From Leisingera methylohalidivorans DSM 14336 (GTDB lineage: Bacteria; Pseudomonadota; Alphaproteobacteria; Rhodobacterales; Rhodobacteraceae): DNA of 64,000 nt. Both the position numbers and the translations under genes were made by a program. Within the stretch, counting starts at the first letter, position 1, and each line of letters begins with the position of its first letter. Below the pieces are notes generated by a model, which searched no databases, was not told the DNA's origin, and worked only from the letters and a program-made list of their open reading frames with translations. Shown in pieces: positions 43,142 through 52,627 of this stretch. Location: contig NC_023135.1 in NCBI RefSeq assembly GCF_000511355.1, forward strand, positions 1,390,371-1,454,370, written 5' to 3'.

Positions 43142-43678
43142 TCACAGCGGCATGCCGGTCAATTTGGCCACCAGTTCGGGCAGCTTGCGGGCGCCGAATT
43201 TCTGCAGCAGATGCGCGCGGTGGCTTTCCACTGTGCGGTAGGACAATTCGAGCTGCTGGCCGATTTCCTTGGCCGACAGACCCTTGCAGGTGAGGATTGC
43301 CACCTCGCGCTCGCGCGGGGTGAGCGAGACCACGGGGCGGTCCTCAGAGATATCGGCGAACGACCAGATGCCGGTTTGAAACGGCGCCTCGGGCGTGACC
43401 GAGCGACCGCGCACCCGGCACCAGAACAATGCGCCAGAACGGCGGCGCATGATGCGCTCGTCGCTGTAGCTGCCGCTTTTGGCCTCGGGCTGCTGGAGCA
43501 GGGCACCGATGCGGTTGAAATCCTCCTGGCTGGGGTAGAGGTCGGCAATCGGCAAACCGGTGTAGTCTGCGGTTGTTCCGCCGAAGGTCGCAGCAAACTG
43601 CAGATTGCACCGCGTGATGACGCGGCGTTCCAGCACGGCAAGGCCCACAGGGGCATGGTCAAAGGCAAGATCGCTCAT
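43142..43678 (-). CDS. PAS-LuxR transcriptional regulator
   Basis: The 178-residue protein combines an N-terminal PAS-like sensor domain (FDHAPVGLAVLERRVITRCN, FGGTTADYTGLPIADLYPS, RRRSGALFWCRVRGR) with a C-terminal LuxR helix-turn-helix (VSLTPREREVAILTCKGLSA, KEIGQQLELSYRTVESHRAH). It has no receiver or autoinducer domain. It is divergent from the acyl-CoA ligase gene, with 91 bp between starts, so it may control that gene. Such short PAS-LuxR proteins are common in Roseobacters, but the signal is not known. Confidence 0.88.
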   Translation of the reverse strand: MSDLAFDHAPVGLAVLERRVITRCNLQFAATFGGTTADYTGLPIADLYPSQEDFNRIGALLQQPEAKSGSYSDERIMRRRSGALFWCRVRGRSVTPEAPFQTGIWSFADISEDRPVVSLTPREREVAILTCKGLSAKEIGQQLELSYRTVESHRAHLLQKFGARKLPELVAKLTGMPL

Positions 43679-43769
43679 ATGGTGTTTCTACCCCGGTCTT
43701 TCTGCGGAATTGAAGGGGCTGATTGCGTGCCGCGACACACGCCGCAGGCAAGCCGGAAGGGATAGACGG

Positions 43770-45278
43770 ATGAACATTGCAGTATGGTTGCAGCGCATGG
43801 CGGCGGCGGACGCGGCGCGGCCTGCATTGTTTCTGGGGCGGGAGCAGGTTGCGGATTATTCAGATTTTCACGCCCGTGCGGCGTCGGTGGCCGGCTGGCT
43901 GCAGGTGCAGGCTGTGCAGCCGGGGGACCGGGTTGGCATCTTCATGAAAAATTGCCCGGACTACCTGATCGCGCTCTATGGCATTTGGTATGCGGGTGCG
44001 GCGGCGGTGCCGGTCAATGCCAAGCTGCATGGCAAGGAAGCTAAATTCATTCTGGAGAACTCCGGTGCCAGGCTGGTATTCACCTCGCCCGGACTGACTG
44101 AGGCGGTGAATGGGGCCGGCGCGGACCTGCGCTGTGTGGATACTGCCGGAGCGGAATATGCTGAAGCCATGCAGGCTGCCCCGGTTTCCGGACCTGTTTT
44201 CCGCGCGCCCGAAGATCTGGCCTGGCTGTTCTATACCTCCGGCACCACCGGGCGGCCGAAGGGGGTGATGATCACCCACCGGATGCTGACAACCATGGCA
44301 ATTGCCTATTTCGCTGACGTTGATCAGGTGAGCGCGGCGGATCAGGCGCTCTATGCCGCGCCGATGAGCCATGGGGCGGGGCTTTATGCAATTCAGCATG
44401 TTCTGGCGGGGGCTGCGCATGTCTGCCCGGCTTCGGGCGGATTTGATGAGGCGGAGATTCTGGATCTGGCAGCGCATTTCGGCCGTGTTCACATGTTTGC
44501 AGCGCCCACGATGATCACAAGGATGACCTCGGAAGCCAAGCGGCTGGGCCGTAAGGGCGAGGGGCTGCGCACCGTGGTTTACGCAGGCGGGCCGATGTAT
44601 GTGACCGACATCGTGGAGGCGGTGGAGCATTTCGGCCCGAAGTTCGTGCAGGTCTACGGCCAGGGCGAATGCCCGATGGCAATCACGGCGCTGCCGCGCC
44701 ACGATGTGCAGGACCGAAGCCACCCGCGCTGGCGTGAGCGGCTGGCCAGTGTCGGCAGGGCGCAAAGCGTGGTTGAGGTGCGGATCGGCACACCGGAGGG
44801 GGAATTCCTGCCCGCTGGCAGCCACGGCGAGATCATGGTGCGCGGCGATGTTGTGATGCCCGGCTATTGGAACAACCCGGAGGCCACTGCCACAACACTG
44901 GTCGATGGCTGGCTGATGACCGGCGACATGGGGGTTTTGGACGCCGATGGCTACCTCACCCTGCAGGACCGCTCCAAGGACATGATCATCACCGGCGGTT
45001 CCAACGTCTATCCGCGTGAGGTCGAGGAAGTCTTGCTGCTGCATCCTGGGGTGCGCGAGGTTTCGGTGGTGGGCCGGCCCCATGCGGACTGGGGCGAGGA
45101 AGTTGTGGCCTTTGTCGTAGGGGAGGCAGCGGATGCCGAGCTGGATGACCTTTGCAACAGCCGGATCGCCCGTTTCAAACGCCCCAAGGCCTATATCTGC
45201 ATCGGGGCGCTGCCCAAGAACAATTATGGCAAGGTATTGAAAACCGAGCTTAGAAAACGTCTGGCGGAGGACCTTTGA
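43770..45278 (+). CDS. AMP-dependent acyl-CoA synthetase/ligase
   Basis: The 502-residue protein is an ANL-superfamily adenylating enzyme. It has the P-loop-like motif LFYTSGTTGRPKGVMITHR, the YGQGECPMAIT segment, the hinge DGWLMTGDMGVLDADGYLTL with DRSKDMIITGGSNVYPREVE, and the catalytic lysine near the end in PKNNYGKVLKTELR. It probably makes a CoA thioester of an aromatic or branched-chain acid. The ATG at 43770 follows a GGAAGGGA site. It is convergent with the liv-type transporter operon, so substrate uptake and activation may be linked; the substrate is not evident. Confidence 0.9.
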   Translation: MNIAVWLQRMAAADAARPALFLGREQVADYSDFHARAASVAGWLQVQAVQPGDRVGIFMKNCPDYLIALYGIWYAGAAAVPVNAKLHGKEAKFILENSGARLVFTSPGLTEAVNGAGADLRCVDTAGAEYAEAMQAAPVSGPVFRAPEDLAWLFYTSGTTGRPKGVMITHRMLTTMAIAYFADVDQVSAADQALYAAPMSHGAGLYAIQHVLAGAAHVCPASGGFDEAEILDLAAHFGRVHMFAAPTMITRMTSEAKRLGRKGEGLRTVVYAGGPMYVTDIVEAVEHFGPKFVQVYGQGECPMAITALPRHDVQDRSHPRWRERLASVGRAQSVVEVRIGTPEGEFLPAGSHGEIMVRGDVVMPGYWNNPEATATTLVDGWLMTGDMGVLDADGYLTLQDRSKDMIITGGSNVYPREVEEVLLLHPGVREVSVVGRPHADWGEEVVAFVVGEAADAELDDLCNSRIARFKRPKAYICIGALPKNNYGKVLKTELRKRLAEDL

Positions 45279-45373
45279 GTGTCTCAGTGGGCGAAATCGG
45301 CCGGCCCTGATCAGAGCCGGCTTCAGGCAGCCGGTGCAGACCCGCGAAAGGCCTGCATGACGGGGAAGAATTT

Positions 45374-46129
45374 TCAGATCGCCAGATATTCGGAGCGCAG
45401 TTCCTCGTTTTCCAGAACTTCGGCTGCGGTGCCGTCAAAGACGATGCCGCCGGTATCCAGGATCACCGCGCGGTCAGCCAGTTCCAGCGCGCGGACCGCA
45501 TTCTGCTCGACAATAATGGTGGTCATGCCCTGTTCCTTGATGTGGATAAGGGTCTTTTCGATTTCGTCGACGATCACCGGGGCAAGGCCCTCGTAGGGTT
45601 CGTCCAAGAGCAGCACCTTGATGTCGCGGGCCAGCGCGCGGGCGATCGCCAGCATCTGCTGTTCGCCGCCTGACAAGGTCACGCCTTCCTGCTTGCGCCG
45701 TTCACCGAGACGCGGGAACAGGTCGTACAGACGCTCCAGAGACCAGCCGACGGGCGGCGCTATCTGCGCCAGCTGCAGGTTTTCCTCGACCGTCAGGCCG
45801 GGGATGATGCGGCGGTCTTCGGGCACAAGGCCCAGGCCGACGGACGCGGCCTCGTACGATTCCATGTTGTGCAGCGGTTTGTGATCCAGCCAGATCTCGC
45901 CGCGGGTCACCAAGGGGGAGCCGGTGCGGGCGATGGAGCGCAGGGTTGAGGTTTTGCCAGCGCCGTTGCGGCCCAGAAGGGCCAGGATTTCACCTTCGTG
46001 GACGTTGAAGCTAATGCCCTGCACGATGTAGCTTTCACCATAGTAGGCGTGGACATCCCAGACCGACAGGAAGGCCGGCGCGGTTGTGGCGGCATTGGCG
46101 CTTCTGGAGAAATCGGGTTTCACATTCAT
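45374..46129 (-). CDS. livF: Branched-chain amino acid-type ABC transporter ATPase LivF
   Basis: The 251-residue ATP-binding protein has Walker A LLGRNGAGKTSTLRS, the signature LSGGEQQMLAIARALA and Walker B IKVLLLDEPYEGLAP. It is the LivF member of the HAAT family (short form without the LivG C-terminal extension). It is the last gene of the SBP-livH-livM-livG-livF operon, 13 bp after livG. The ATG at 46129 follows GGAGAAACCGAC. Confidence 0.92.
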   Translation of the reverse strand: MNVKPDFSRSANAATTAPAFLSVWDVHAYYGESYIVQGISFNVHEGEILALLGRNGAGKTSTLRSIARTGSPLVTRGEIWLDHKPLHNMESYEAASVGLGLVPEDRRIIPGLTVEENLQLAQIAPPVGWSLERLYDLFPRLGERRKQEGVTLSGGEQQMLAIARALARDIKVLLLDEPYEGLAPVIVDEIEKTLIHIKEQGMTTIIVEQNAVRALELADRAVILDTGGIVFDGTAAEVLENEELRSEYLAI

Positions 46130-46142
46130 GTCGGTTTCTCCT

Positions 46143-46898
46143 TTACGCGCTTTCGCCAAGATACGCTTCGCGTACCTTCGGGTTGCCGCGGATGTTTTGC
46201 GGATCGTCCTCGACCAGGGGCATGCCCTGGGCCAGCACGGTGATCCGGTTGGCCAGGCTGAACACCACATGCATGTCGTGCTCGATGATCGCGATGGTGA
46301 TGTCGCGCTCGTCGCTGATCTGTTTCAACAGGTCGATTGTGTTGTTGGTATCTGCCCGGGCCATGCCTGCGGTAGGTTCGTCCAGCAGCAACAGGCGCGG
46401 TTCTTGTGACAGGCACATGCCGATCTCCAGCCGCCGCTTGTCGCCGCGGGACATGGCGGCGGCGTGCATGTGCCGCTTGTCCGCCATGTTCATCTCCACC
46501 AGCATCGCTTCGGCGCGTTCCAGAATGTCCTTCTGCTGCAGCACCGACGACAGGGCGTTCAGCTCGAACGCGCCGTCGCGCTTGGCAAAGCAGGGGATCA
46601 TCATGTTTTCCAGCACCGTCAGGTCGCCAAAGATCTCGGGCGTCTGGAATACGCGGGAAATGCCCATCTGGTTGATCTCGTAAGGCGCGCGGCCCAGCAC
46701 CGACTGGCCGTCGAACATCACGGATCCTGTGTCGGGGATCAGCTTGCCCACCAGGCAGTTCAGCAGGGTGGACTTGCCCGCACCGTTCGGCCCGATGATC
46801 GCGTGGACCGAGTTTTCTTTTACGCTGAGGTTCACTTCGGACAGTGCCTGCAGGCCGCCGAACCGTTTCCCCACGTCTTTGACTTCAAGGATACCCAT
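46143..46898 (-). CDS. livG: Branched-chain amino acid-type ABC transporter ATPase LivG
   Basis: The 251-residue ATPase begins with LEVKDVGKRFGGLQALSEVN and has Walker A IIGPNGAGKSTLLNCLVGKL, the signature MSRGDKRRLEIGMCLSQEP and Walker B RLLLLDEPTAGMARAD. The C-terminal tail with IRGNPKVREAYLG is typical of LivG. The signature is MSRGD instead of the common LSxGQ, a variation seen in this family. It lies 12 bp after livM. Confidence 0.92.
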   Translation of the reverse strand: MGILEVKDVGKRFGGLQALSEVNLSVKENSVHAIIGPNGAGKSTLLNCLVGKLIPDTGSVMFDGQSVLGRAPYEINQMGISRVFQTPEIFGDLTVLENMMIPCFAKRDGAFELNALSSVLQQKDILERAEAMLVEMNMADKRHMHAAAMSRGDKRRLEIGMCLSQEPRLLLLDEPTAGMARADTNNTIDLLKQISDERDITIAIIEHDMHVVFSLANRITVLAQGMPLVEDDPQNIRGNPKVREAYLGESA

Positions 46899-46910
46899 TG
46901 TTTTGTTTCC

Positions 46911-48113
46911 CTATTCCGCGGGGTTGGTTTCGCTGGACGTATCGCTGTCCTTGGACTTGCGGCGGCTGAGCCAGCCCTTGATCCGCTGGCCGCCTTCGAC
47001 CAGTCCGCCGGGCAGGAAGATCACCACCAGCATGAACAGGATGCCCAGTGTCAGATGCCAGCCTTTGCCGATGAAGGGATGGAGCAGGAAGACGGCGGCA
47101 TCCTCCATCCCGTCGGGCATGAAGCTGAACCAGCTGTGCAGCACGTTGTCGTTGATTTTTGAGAAGATGTTCTCGAAGTATTTGATGAAGCCTGCGCCCA
47201 GAACCGGGCCGATCAGCGTGCCGGCACCGCCAAGGATTGTCATCAGCACCACTTCGCCTGAAGCGGTCCATTGCATCCGCTCAGCTCCGGCAAGCGGGTC
47301 CATCGAGGCCATCAGCCCGCCTGCGAGCCCTGCATACATGCCGGAGATCACAAAGGCCGCCAGCGTGTAGGGCCGGGTGTTGAGGCCGGTGTAGTTCATC
47401 CGCTGCTGGTTCGACTTAACCGCCCGCAGCATCATGCCAAAGGGCGAGCGGAAGATGCGGATCGACAGGTAAAAGGCCGCCAGCAGGATCAGCGCGCACA
47501 GGTAGTAGCCGGCGTTGAACTGAAAGGCCCAGGGGCCAACGGCAAGCTCGAAGGTTGAGCGCATCTCCAGCCCGAACAGGCTGGTCACCGGGATCGAGCC
47601 GTCAGCCGTGGCGGACACACCCAGGATGCGGGGATCTTCCAGCGTCAGCTGCAGGCCGGTCTCTCCATTGGTGATCGGGGTCAGAACCGAATAGGCGAGG
47701 TTGAAGGACATCTGGGCAAAGGCCAGTGTCAGGATCGAAAAGTAGATCCCTGAGCGGCGCAAGCTGACAAAACCGATCAGCAGCGCAAACAGGCCTGCCA
47801 CGATGACTGACAGAACAATCGCCGGGATGACGTTCATGCCCACCAGTTTGAACATCCAGACGGCCGAGTAGGATCCGGCGCCGAGGAAGGCCGCATGGCC
47901 GAACGACAGGTATCCGGTGAGGCCGAACAGAATGTTGAAGCCGATCGCGAAGATCCCGAAGATCACGAAACGCTGCATCAGGTCAGGATAACCCGCGTTG
48001 AACTGCGCCATGGCGCTGTCCGTGGGGAAGGGGTTCAGGATGAAGGGGGCGAACAGCGTCAGGAAGGCGACGATGATCAGCATAGAGGTGTCTTTTTTAT
48101 CCAGTCCGAACAT
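46911..48113 (-). CDS. livM: Branched-chain amino acid-type ABC permease LivM
   Basis: The 400-residue polytopic permease carries the LivM signatures [20 protein letters not shown] and FKSNQ-like [19 protein letters not shown], followed by [20 protein letters not shown] and [18 protein letters not shown]. It has about ten membrane helices and a charged C-terminal tail. It pairs with LivH to form the transport channel. It lies 3 bp after livH. Confidence 0.92.
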   Translation of the reverse strand: MFGLDKKDTSMLIIVAFLTLFAPFILNPFPTDSAMAQFNAGYPDLMQRFVIFGIFAIGFNILFGLTGYLSFGHAAFLGAGSYSAVWMFKLVGMNVIPAIVLSVIVAGLFALLIGFVSLRRSGIYFSILTLAFAQMSFNLAYSVLTPITNGETGLQLTLEDPRILGVSATADGSIPVTSLFGLEMRSTFELAVGPWAFQFNAGYYLCALILLAAFYLSIRIFRSPFGMMLRAVKSNQQRMNYTGLNTRPYTLAAFVISGMYAGLAGGLMASMDPLAGAERMQWTASGEVVLMTILGGAGTLIGPVLGAGFIKYFENIFSKINDNVLHSWFSFMPDGMEDAAVFLLHPFIGKGWHLTLGILFMLVVIFLPGGLVEGGQRIKGWLSRRKSKDSDTSSETNPAE

Positions 48114-48116
48114 GTC

Positions 48117-49139
48117 TTAATCCTCCATCACGCCTTTGCGGCCCATCAGGCCCCGCGGACGGGTGAGCAGAATGATGATCGCGACCACATAGATGATGAT
48201 CTGGTCGATGCCGGGGATCAGCGATTTGATCTCGTTCATCGAGGCAAAGCTTTCGAGTATGCCCAGCAGGAAGCCGGCCAGCACAGCACCGGGCAGGGAG
48301 CCCATGCCGCCGACAACCACCACCACGAAGCTGAGCACCAGGAAGTCCATGCCCATGTGGTAATTGGGGGAATTGATCGGGGTGTACATGACCCCGGCCA
48401 AGCCGGCGACTGCAGCAGCGATGCCGAACATGATCGTGAAGCGGCGGTCGATGTTGATGCCCAGTAGGCCCACGGTCTCGCGGTCTGCCATGCCGGCGCG
48501 CACCACCATGCCGAAGGTGGTGAATTGCAGGAAGGAAAAGATGCCGCCGACGATCAGCACAGCAAAGAAGAAATAGACCACCCGCCAGACCGGATAGATG
48601 ATGTCCATGCCAATGATGGCGCCCAGGTTCATCACCCCGTTCAGCGCATCCGGGGCCGGGGTCTGGATCGGGTTGGCGCCATAGAAATACTTGATGACTT
48701 CCTGCAGCACGATGGCAAGTCCGAAGGTCACCAGGATCTGGTCCGCATGGGGGCGCTTGTAGAAATGCTTGATCAGCCCGCGCTCCATCACATAGCCGAC
48801 ACCGATCATGACCGGGATGGCAAAGAGGATCGCCAGCGGCACTGCCCAGTCGATGATGGAGCCGCCGAACTCGGGGCCGAACCAGGCCTCCACATAAGGG
48901 GTTTTCACTTTCAGCGGGTTGCCCAGAAAGTCGGTCTGGGTTTCGTCGACGGTTTCAAAGCTGAGATTCAGAATGCGCTGCAGGGTGACGGCGCAGAAGG
49001 CGCCGATCATGAACAGCGCCCCATGGGCAAAGTTCACCACGCCCAGCGTGCCGAAGATAAGTGTCAAACCCAGCGCGATCAGCGCATAGGCCGAGCCTTT
49101 GTCGAGCCCGTTCAGGATTTGCAGGAGAATGGCGTCCAT
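48117..49139 (-). CDS. livH: Branched-chain amino acid-type ABC permease LivH
   Basis: The permease of about 340 residues shows LivH motifs: GSAYALIALGLTLIFGTLGV, NFAHGALFMIGAF and VVVGGMGSLPGAVLAGFLLG. A stretch of about 40 residues after residue 60 (DETQTDFLGNPLKVKTPYVE) is a periplasmic insertion. The ATG at 49139 is chosen over a GTG three codons upstream. The substrate-binding protein gene precedes it by 131 bp on the same strand. Confidence 0.92.
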   Translation of the reverse strand: MDAILLQILNGLDKGSAYALIALGLTLIFGTLGVVNFAHGALFMIGAFCAVTLQRILNLSFETVDETQTDFLGNPLKVKTPYVEAWFGPEFGGSIIDWAVPLAILFAIPVMIGVGYVMERGLIKHFYKRPHADQILVTFGLAIVLQEVIKYFYGANPIQTPAPDALNGVMNLGAIIGMDIIYPVWRVVYFFFAVLIVGGIFSFLQFTTFGMVVRAGMADRETVGLLGINIDRRFTIMFGIAAAVAGLAGVMYTPINSPNYHMGMDFLVLSFVVVVVGGMGSLPGAVLAGFLLGILESFASMNEIKSLIPGIDQIIIYVVAIIILLTRPRGLMGRKGVMED

Positions 49140-49270
49140 GGGTCCCACCGTTCATCAGGTCAGGGAGGGGTCTTCCGGCAATGCCGGAAGACCCGCGATG
49201 CGGCGCAACCGGATTCCTGTGCAGAATCCGGGCCGGAATTATTGCATAACTCCGGTGCCAGTGGCGGGGC

Positions 49271-50617
49271 TCAGGCGCCCGGGTTGCAGGAGCCCAGCTG
49301 GCCGCCGGCGAACATCGGGTGGTCCGGCGCGTATTCCACCTGTGCACGCGGGGTGACTTCGACCACTTCCAGAAGGTCGAATTCCGAAGTCGGGTTTTCC
49401 TTGCCGCGCACAACCAGCACGTCTTTGAAACACTGGTGGTCTTCGGCGCGGTACAGGGTCTTGCCATTGCCCAAGCCGTCGAATTCAAACCCTTCAAGTG
49501 CTTCGACAACGCCGCATGGGTTGAAGGTGCCTGCACGTTCCACTGCATCCGCATAGAGCAGGGTCTGGCAGTAGGTGGTGTGGGCGGCCTGGCTTGGCGG
49601 GAAGCCGTATTTGGTGCCAAAGGATTTCACAAAGGCCATGGAGCCTTCATCCTGCAGCGTCCAGTGCCAGTTGGTGGAACCGTGAATGCCCTTCACGTTG
49701 GCACCAGCCCCCTTGGCCATCAGGCGGGAATAGAGCGGAACGACGATTTCGAAGTTTTTGCCGTTCACCACCTTGTCACGCAGCCCGAACTGCACCGCGT
49801 TGGTCAGCGAGTTCACCATGTTGCCGCCATAGTGGTTCAGCACCAGAACGTCTGCGCCCGAGTTCAGAACCGGCGCGATGTAGGACGAGAAGTCAGTCGC
49901 GGCCAACGGTGTGCGGACCTTGTTCACGGTACTCCAGCCCAGCGCCTCGGTGGCGGCTGCAATCGATTCTTCCTGGGTCCAGCCCCAGGTGTAGTCGGCA
50001 GTCAGGTGATAGGCGGTGCGGTCGGTGCCATAAAGGTTCTTCAGAACCGGCGCCAGCGCCGCACCCGACATGTACCCGTTGAAGAAGTGGCGGAAGCCGT
50101 TGGCTTTCTTGTCCTTGCCTGTGGTGTCGTTTGAGTGGGTCAGGCCGGCCATAAAGATCACGCCGGCTTCCTGACACAGGCCCTGCACGGCGATGGCAAC
50201 GCCCGAGGACGAGCCGCCGGTGATCATCACTGCGCCGTCTTTCTCGATCATCGATTTGGCAGAGGCGCGGGCGGCGTCGGATTTGGTCTGGGTGTCGCCG
50301 GTGACATATTCCACCTTCTTGCCCAGGATGCCGCTCCCTTGCAGCGCCTTGGAGCTGAAGGTGTTCATCATGCCGCCGTCGCCGCCGCCGTTCAGATGCT
50401 CGACCGCCAATTCATAGGCGCGCAGCTCGTCTGCGCCCTCGTCGGCGTAGGGGCCGGTCTGGGGCACGTTGAAGCCCAGGGTAACTGTGCCGCCGGTCGG
50501 TTCATTGGTAAAGGCCGCGGCGGAAGAGGCGGTGAAGATGGTCGGCAGCGCCACACCGGCGCCTGCGATTGCACCGGTCTTCAAGACTCTGCGGCGCGAT
50601 GCGTCAAATTCAGACAT
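49271..50617 (-). CDS. Periplasmic substrate-binding protein of the HAAT ABC transporter
   Basis: The 448-residue protein has a Tat-type signal (ASRRRVLKTGAIAGAGVALP) and a type I periplasmic binding fold with VTLGFNVPQTGPYADEGADE, MIEKDGAVMITGGSSSGVAI and HLTADYTWGWTQEE. It captures the substrate for the LivHMGF proteins. Members of this group bind branched-chain amino acids, amides, urea or aromatic acids; the binding residues do not settle which. GGGAGG lies before the ATG at 50617. The next gene upstream, ScfR, is divergent, with TGTAAA-type repeats in the gap. The frame is open far upstream only as antisense to ScfR. Confidence 0.9.
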   Translation of the reverse strand: MSEFDASRRRVLKTGAIAGAGVALPTIFTASSAAAFTNEPTGGTVTLGFNVPQTGPYADEGADELRAYELAVEHLNGGGDGGMMNTFSSKALQGSGILGKKVEYVTGDTQTKSDAARASAKSMIEKDGAVMITGGSSSGVAIAVQGLCQEAGVIFMAGLTHSNDTTGKDKKANGFRHFFNGYMSGAALAPVLKNLYGTDRTAYHLTADYTWGWTQEESIAAATEALGWSTVNKVRTPLAATDFSSYIAPVLNSGADVLVLNHYGGNMVNSLTNAVQFGLRDKVVNGKNFEIVVPLYSRLMAKGAGANVKGIHGSTNWHWTLQDEGSMAFVKSFGTKYGFPPSQAAHTTYCQTLLYADAVERAGTFNPCGVVEALEGFEFDGLGNGKTLYRAEDHQCFKDVLVVRGKENPTSEFDLLEVVEVTPRAQVEYAPDHPMFAGGQLGSCNPGA

Positions 50618-50707
50618 GTATTCCTCCCTAATATGAATGGTGCCTTGCAGCTCCTCACTTCCGCGCAGCACCAGCACAATTTGTGCAAAGTCAGTATGGG
50701 TGCGATG

Positions 50708-50787
50708 TGTAAATTCTGACAATAATACCCTTTTACAGCTTGAAAATTCTGTAAAGAAATGAACAGTATTCTGTGGTGTTCTGTAAA
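50708..50787. promoter_or_regulatory. TGTAAA repeat region between ABC operon and ScfR gene
   Basis: The AT-rich 231-bp gap holds TTTACAG at 50732-50738 and CTGTAAA at 50749-50755, an inverted repeat with a 10-bp spacer. Further direct copies are TGTAAAT at 50708-50714 and CTGTAAA at 50781-50787. The cluster suits an operator shared by both divergent genes, perhaps bound by ScfR itself. Confidence 0.5.
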
Positions 50788-50848
50788 TTTTGTTATATTG
50801 CAATGCAGAAAGCCGTTGAAAAGACAGTGTTTTGGGAGACCCCACGGA

Positions 50849-52147
50849 ATGGCACGCGATACCCTGACCGGCAGCCGGATCCGCGAACGCAGGCTGATCC
50901 TCGGGATGCGCCAGGCGGAACTGGCGCGCGAAACGGGGATTTCCGCCTCCTACCTCAACCTGATCGAACACAACCGGCGCAGAATCGGCGGCAAGCTGCT
51001 GGTTGATATCGCGAGTGTTCTGGGGGTTGAGCCGTCGATGCTGAGCGAGGGCGCCGAAGCGGCGCTGGTCTCCACCCTGCGGGAGGCGGCGGCAGACAGC
51101 GGCGTGCCGGTGGCCGAGCTGGACCGGGTTGATGAATTTGCCGGCCGGTTTCCGGGCTGGGCCGAGGTGCTGGCAACCGGTCATCGCCGCATTGCCACGC
51201 TGGAACGCACGGTGGAAACCCTGTCGGACCGGCTGACCCATGACCCGAACCTGGCGGCCTCGGTGCATGAGGTGCTGTCGACCGCTGCGGCGATCCGCTC
51301 CACGGCGTCGATCCTGGCTGAAACCGGCGAGCTGGAGCCCGAGTGGCGCGACCGGTTCCACAAAAACCTCAATGAAGATTCCCTGCGCCTGTCGGAGAGC
51401 AGCCGGGCGCTGGTGAATTTCCTGGACGAGGGCGACAGCAGCGACGGCCGCCGGGGCATGCCGCAGGAAGAAGCCGAGGCCTTCTTTCAGGAAAACGGGT
51501 TTCACTTCCCTGCACTTGAGGATGGTTCCGCCGGGCCCGAGCAGCTGGTCCAGACTGCCTCTGCTTTGACAAGCCCGGCGGCCCGCAGTGTGGCACAGGC
51601 AGCCTTGGCTCAATACCGGGCGGATGCCCGGGCAATGCCGCTGCAGGCGCTGGCGCAGGAAATCCAGGCGGGTGGGGTTGCCCCGGTGACGATCGCGCGC
51701 CGTTTCAAATGCGGGCTGCCAGCCGTGCTGCGCCGTCTCGCTGCGCTTCCGGAGGAGGTGCTTGGGCAGGAGGCCGGGCTGGTGGTCTGCGATGCCTCAG
51801 GCACGCTTTTGTTCCGCAAGCCAGTGGCCGGATTTGCGATGCCGCGTTTCGGTGCATCCTGCCCGCTGTGGCCGTTGTACACCGCGCTTGTGCATCCGAA
51901 TATTCCCGTGCGGCGCAATGTGCTGCAGCAGGGGCGCAACGCGGCAGCCTTTGACTGCATGGCAGTGGCTTGGGCGCAGGAGATGCCGGATTTCGGGGCT
52001 GATCCGCAGTATCGGGCGGTTATGCTGATCCTGCCGGGCGTCAAGGATGCACAGGATCCGCAGCTGGTGGGCGCCAGCTGCCGGATCTGCCCGCGCCAGG
52101 GCTGTCCGGCGCGGCGCGAGCCGTCGATCCTGAAGGAAGAGTTTTGA
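50849..52147 (+). CDS. Short-chain fatty acyl-CoA regulator ScfR family (XRE + DUF2083)
   Basis: The 432-residue protein begins with an XRE helix-turn-helix (SRIRERRLILGMRQAELARE, ISASYLNLIEHNRRRIGGKL). A coiled helical middle and a C-terminal DUF2083-type domain follow, ending in the cysteine cluster CRICPRQGCPARREPSIL. The family includes ScfR and RamB, which control acetate, propionate and glyoxylate-cycle genes after sensing acyl-CoA. The ATG at 50849 marks the HTH start. It is divergent from the liv-type operon and lies upstream of the receiver and SSS-kinase genes, all perhaps concerned with small organic acids. Confidence 0.88.
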   Translation: MARDTLTGSRIRERRLILGMRQAELARETGISASYLNLIEHNRRRIGGKLLVDIASVLGVEPSMLSEGAEAALVSTLREAAADSGVPVAELDRVDEFAGRFPGWAEVLATGHRRIATLERTVETLSDRLTHDPNLAASVHEVLSTAAAIRSTASILAETGELEPEWRDRFHKNLNEDSLRLSESSRALVNFLDEGDSSDGRRGMPQEEAEAFFQENGFHFPALEDGSAGPEQLVQTASALTSPAARSVAQAALAQYRADARAMPLQALAQEIQAGGVAPVTIARRFKCGLPAVLRRLAALPEEVLGQEAGLVVCDASGTLLFRKPVAGFAMPRFGASCPLWPLYTALVHPNIPVRRNVLQQGRNAAAFDCMAVAWAQEMPDFGADPQYRAVMLILPGVKDAQDPQLVGASCRICPRQGCPARREPSILKEEF

Positions 52148-52239
52148 CAGTCATACCGGCACGGGGCTAACCTGCACAAAAATGAATGCGTCTGCGGGCC
52201 GGCCGGGCCGGCAAGCAGCGCCGGGAGGAAATTCTGCTG

Positions 52240-52620
52240 ATGGGCAGGCATGTTGTTCTGATCGAAGATGAGCCGAATATCACCGAAGCCATCCGGTTTC
52301 TGCTGGAGCGGGACGGCTGGAGCGTGGATGCGCATACCGATGGTGCCACCGCGGTGGAGGTGATCCGCGGTGCAGATCCCGATCTGGTGATTCTGGACCT
52401 GATGCTGCCGGGCAAAAGCGGTCTGGAGATCGTCCGCGAGCTGCGCATGGAGGACGGCATGGGCGCTTTGCCGGTGCTGATGCTGACAGCCCGGGGCCAG
52501 ATGCGCGACCGGGAAATGGCGGAAAAAGCCGGGGTGACGCGTTTCATGACCAAACCCTTCTCCAACGCCGAAGTGCTGACGGCGGTGCGCGACCTGCACG
52601 CCCAGGCCGGCCAGGGATAA
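52240..52620 (+). CDS. Single-domain response regulator
   Basis: The 126-residue protein consists only of a receiver domain. The phosphorylation site is Asp53 (LVILDLMLPG), with Asp10-Glu11 acidic pocket residues, Thr83 and Lys105 in FMTKPF. It has no output domain, like CheY or Spo0F, so it probably acts by protein contact or phosphotransfer. GGGAGGAA precedes the ATG at 52240. The SSS-histidine kinase 340 bp downstream in the same direction is the natural partner. Confidence 0.9.
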   Translation: MGRHVVLIEDEPNITEAIRFLLERDGWSVDAHTDGATAVEVIRGADPDLVILDLMLPGKSGLEIVRELRMEDGMGALPVLMLTARGQMRDREMAEKAGVTRFMTKPFSNAEVLTAVRDLHAQAGQG

Positions 52621-52627
52621 GGCTGGG

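Noticed and set aside
43860..45083. A 407-residue open frame antisense to the acyl-CoA ligase
   Set aside because: There is no recognisable domain and the ligase motifs on the plus strand are complete.
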